DNA of 64,000 bases from Adineta steineri (taxonomy: Eukaryota; Rotifera; Eurotatoria; Adinetida; Adinetidae): the NCBI GenBank assembly GCA_905250115.1, contig CAJNOI010000035.1:248001-312000 (forward strand), read 5' to 3'. How positions within the stretch are numbered: the stretch's first letter is position 1; each line of letters starts with the position of its first letter. Below, one piece after another: positions 61,395 to 64,000 of this stretch. Below the pieces are notes generated by a model, which made no database searches, was not told the DNA's origin, and saw nothing but the letters and a program-made list of their open reading frames with translations. The position numbers and the translations under genes are program-made.

Positions 61395-64000
61395 ATGGCA
61401 ACTCAGATATTGGATGAGGAAAATATGAGTGTGAGTGTTTTAAATATTTGAATTTTTTATTATTTATTTTTATTTTGTATATATGATTATTAAATATTTT
61501 TTTATTTTTATTCAGTTTACTTCAGATTATTCGTCCGCAATGGCAGCGGCCGATGGTATTCAAACATTTGCTGATGTAGCAGCAAGAAACCCCAATGAAC
61601 TAGAGGAACAACAATCTGATATAATTCGACAATATTTATCGAAAAAAACAGCATGGATTAGTCCAAATGAAGAACAGTTTGATGCACTTGTAAAATTTCT
61701 TAAAAAACGTCTTGATGAAGGTCATGGTGAAACTATTCTTGAAATAGGCACTGGAGGTAGTTCATTAAAAGTCATTTATGACTTTGAAAATCTATTTTTT
61801 TATCTTAATTTTAGTCTCGGATGGTGAAACACCTGGTTTACTCAGTGATGAAATGGAAGCATCAGTTGCTACACTTAAAAGTATGCAAGCTGTACTTGAT
61901 TCTGAAGTCCAATTATTACGTGAAAAATCATCTTCCAATAATACACGTTTTACTAATGAATATCTTATTCGAAGACATATCGATCAAGAAGATTTTATGG
62001 AAGTGAGGTAAAAGAAAAAAATTATATCTGTATTTTATTTTCCCTAAAAAAAAAACTTGATTATTTTAAGAGTTGCAGTAACTGGTAATGTCGATGCTGG
62101 TAAATCAACACTTTTAGGTGTTTTAACTCATGGAGTACTTGATGATGGTCGTGGTATTGCACGACAAAAACTTTTTCGACATAAACATGAAATGGAAACT
62201 GGTCGAACATCATCTGTTGGAAATGTACGATTTTTCTAAAAAAACCAAATTCTTTTATTTTGATACTAATTTTTAATTTTTGTAGGATATTTTGGGTTTT
62301 GATACTCAAGGAGCTATTGTAAATAGACCAGATACTCATGGCAATCAAGCACTTGATTGGACTGATATTTGTCAAAAAGCTGCAAAGGTAAATTATTTGT
62401 TTTTCGTATATTGAACATTATTATTGACTGAACATATATTTTTTCTATTTATTAGGTTGTAACATTTATTGATTTAGCTGGACATGGTAAGAAATAATTA
62501 GATTTTAGAATAAATATTAATAATTTATATTTTAAATAGAAAAATATTTAAAAACAACCGTATTTGGCATGACCGGTCATGCTCCTGATTACGCAATGTT
62601 AATGGTATTGAATACAGTTTATTTGATAACATAATGTTTCTTCTTCTTCCTTTATTTGATCTAGGTTGGTGCCAATGCTGGTGTAATTGGTATGACAAAA
62701 GAACATCTGGTAAGTTATTATTGGTTGTTGTGAGGGCTTTTTTTTCTTATACTCAAGGATATTTGTTAGATTAATCTTTATGTTATCAATAAAAGAATAA
62801 AAAATTCGAAATATACATATGTTTTCTTTTAAAGGGATTGGCTCTTGCACTTGGTGTACCTGTTTTTGCTGTTGTAACTAAAATTGATATGGCACCTGCT
62901 AATGTTTTACAAGAAACAATGAGACTTTTACAACGAATTCTTCGTTCACCAGGTGTACGAAAAATTCCATTATTAGTACAAAATAATGATGATGTTATAA
63001 CCTGTGCAACAAATTTTACCAGTGAACGATTATGTCCAATTTTTCAAGTATCCAATGTAACTGGTGAAAATTTAGATTTATTAAAAAAATTTCTTAATTT
63101 ATTATCTACACGAATGGAAGCATGTCTTGATGAACCAGCTGAATTTCAAATTGATGATCTTTATGCAGTACCTGGTGTTGGAACAGTAGTTAGTGGAACT
63201 ACATTAAAAGGTATCATTAAACTTGGTGATAATTTACAATTAGGACCTGATCCACTTGGACAATTTAAAACAGTACAAATTCGAAGTATGTTTTTAAAAA
63301 AAATATATTATAGCTAAAATTAATTTCTATAGGTATACACCGTAAACGAATGCCTGTTAAAGAATGTAAAGGTGGACAAACATCATCATTTGCATTAAGA
63401 AAAGTAAACAAAAAAATACAATTAATTTAATTTCGTCATTAAATTTTCTTTTTTTATTAAAGATAAAAAAATCTGAACTTCGTAAAGGTATGGTATTACT
63501 TTCACCAGCAATTGCACCTGTTGCTTATTGGGAATTTGAAGCTGATTTACTTATTTTACATCATCCAACTACAATCAGTACTAAATATCAAGCAATGGGT
63601 AAATAAAATTATTCACCCTTAGAAATATATTCTATAATTCATTATGTATAGTACATTGTGGTAGCATTCGTCAAACTGCAACAATTATTTCAATGTCTGT
63701 TGAACATTTACGTACAGGTGATCGTGCAAATGTACGTTTTCGTTTTATAAAATCACCTGAATATCTTCGCCTTGGAATGAAACTTGTCTTTCGTGAAGGA
63801 CGCACAAAAGCGATTGGTAGTATTTCAAGACTTTATCCGCATGTTGCACCTCAGACGTCAAGCACTCGAGGAAAAACAAGAATACAAACACCCTCAGTTG
63901 CTACAACTTCCAATCCACTTACAACAGATCAATTACAGTCAAGCAAACGTAATGAAAATATTGATGATACAAATCGAGCAGGTCATAAACGTTCAAAACA
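61395..64000 (+). CDS. GTPBP1: Translational GTPase GTPBP1/GTPBP2, 5' part
   Basis: EF-1A-like GTPase linked to rescue of stalled ribosomes and mRNA turnover. Twelve visible exons: 61395-61430, 61516-61756, 61815-62007, 62071-62224, 62286-62387, 62456-62486, 62540-62604, 62665-62709, 62835-63285, 63333-63403, 63463-63598, 63652-end. G1 is GNVDAGKST, the G3 region is FIDLAGHEKYLKTT (AGHE in place of DxPGH), and G4 is VTKIDMA. The acidic N-terminal domain ([20 protein letters not shown]) precedes the GTPase. Domains 2-3 follow ([59 protein letters not shown]). A Ser/Thr/Asn-rich tail starts at about 63850 and runs past the window end, so the stop is not seen. GTPBP1 and GTPBP2 cannot be separated with certainty; the G4 and tail favour GTPBP1. 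Confidence 0.92.

Noticed and set aside
1..64000. tRNA, rRNA, CRISPR arrays, spliced-leader RNA gene
   Set aside because: No cloverleaf B-box, rRNA motif, regular repeat-spacer array or recognisable spliced-leader sequence was seen; a covariance-model scan was not possible here.

Overview
This window looks like nuclear DNA of a bdelloid rotifer (Adineta/Rotaria type). It is AT-rich, with intron-dense animal genes whose introns are mostly 50-100 bp of AT-rich GT...AG. It carries intronless proteins that join an arginine ADP-ribosyltransferase (ART) domain to kinesin-light-chain-type TPRs, which are typical of bdelloids. It also holds a probable trans-spliced gene pair and small non-autonomous DNA transposons. 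The species assignment is an inference from these traits.

Layout. 60-3354 (+) is the 3' part of CDC16/APC6, convergent with a GTF3C6-like TFIIIC subunit (3470-3916, -). A two-exon secreted cysteine-rich orphan follows (4626-5510, +), then a broken ionotropic glutamate receptor (7139-8080, +). From 9.3 to 44.1 kb seven genes lie on the minus strand: an RBM24/RBM38 RNA-binding protein, an orphan tyrosine- and proline-rich protein, the deadenylase adaptor PAN3, a Jupiter/HN1 (JPT) protein, a 13.5-kb polycystin-1, TMEM41B, and an atypical H-NOX guanylyl cyclase. Introns of the last two hold a piggyBac-like MITE, a hAT-like MITE with a perfect 8-bp target duplication, and a short palindrome flanked by direct repeats.

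After about 4 kb without recognisable genes comes an intronless accessory cluster (48.2-57.5 kb). Two ART-TPR genes bracket a tandemly duplicated pair of divergent genes. One member of each pair encodes a zinc-knuckle, Nudix-like protein with a degenerate catalytic box; the other encodes a small protein starting MGAC that is probably lipid-modified. This is the best candidate for an undescribed system: an ADP-ribosylating enzyme beside a possible ADP-ribose/nucleotide-binding pseudoenzyme and a membrane-tethered partner.

The right end returns to conserved genes. An ankyrin/SOCS-box protein (58539-59953, -) lies only 56 bp upstream of METTL1 (57697-58482, -), with a poly(A) signal and a splice acceptor between them, as in a trans-spliced operon. 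The translational GTPase GTPBP1/2 (61395-end, +) runs off the window.

Limits. Exons were joined by eye from splice signals and reading phase. Family names rest on remembered conserved motifs, without database searches. No tRNA, rRNA, CRISPR array or complete autonomous transposon was seen.
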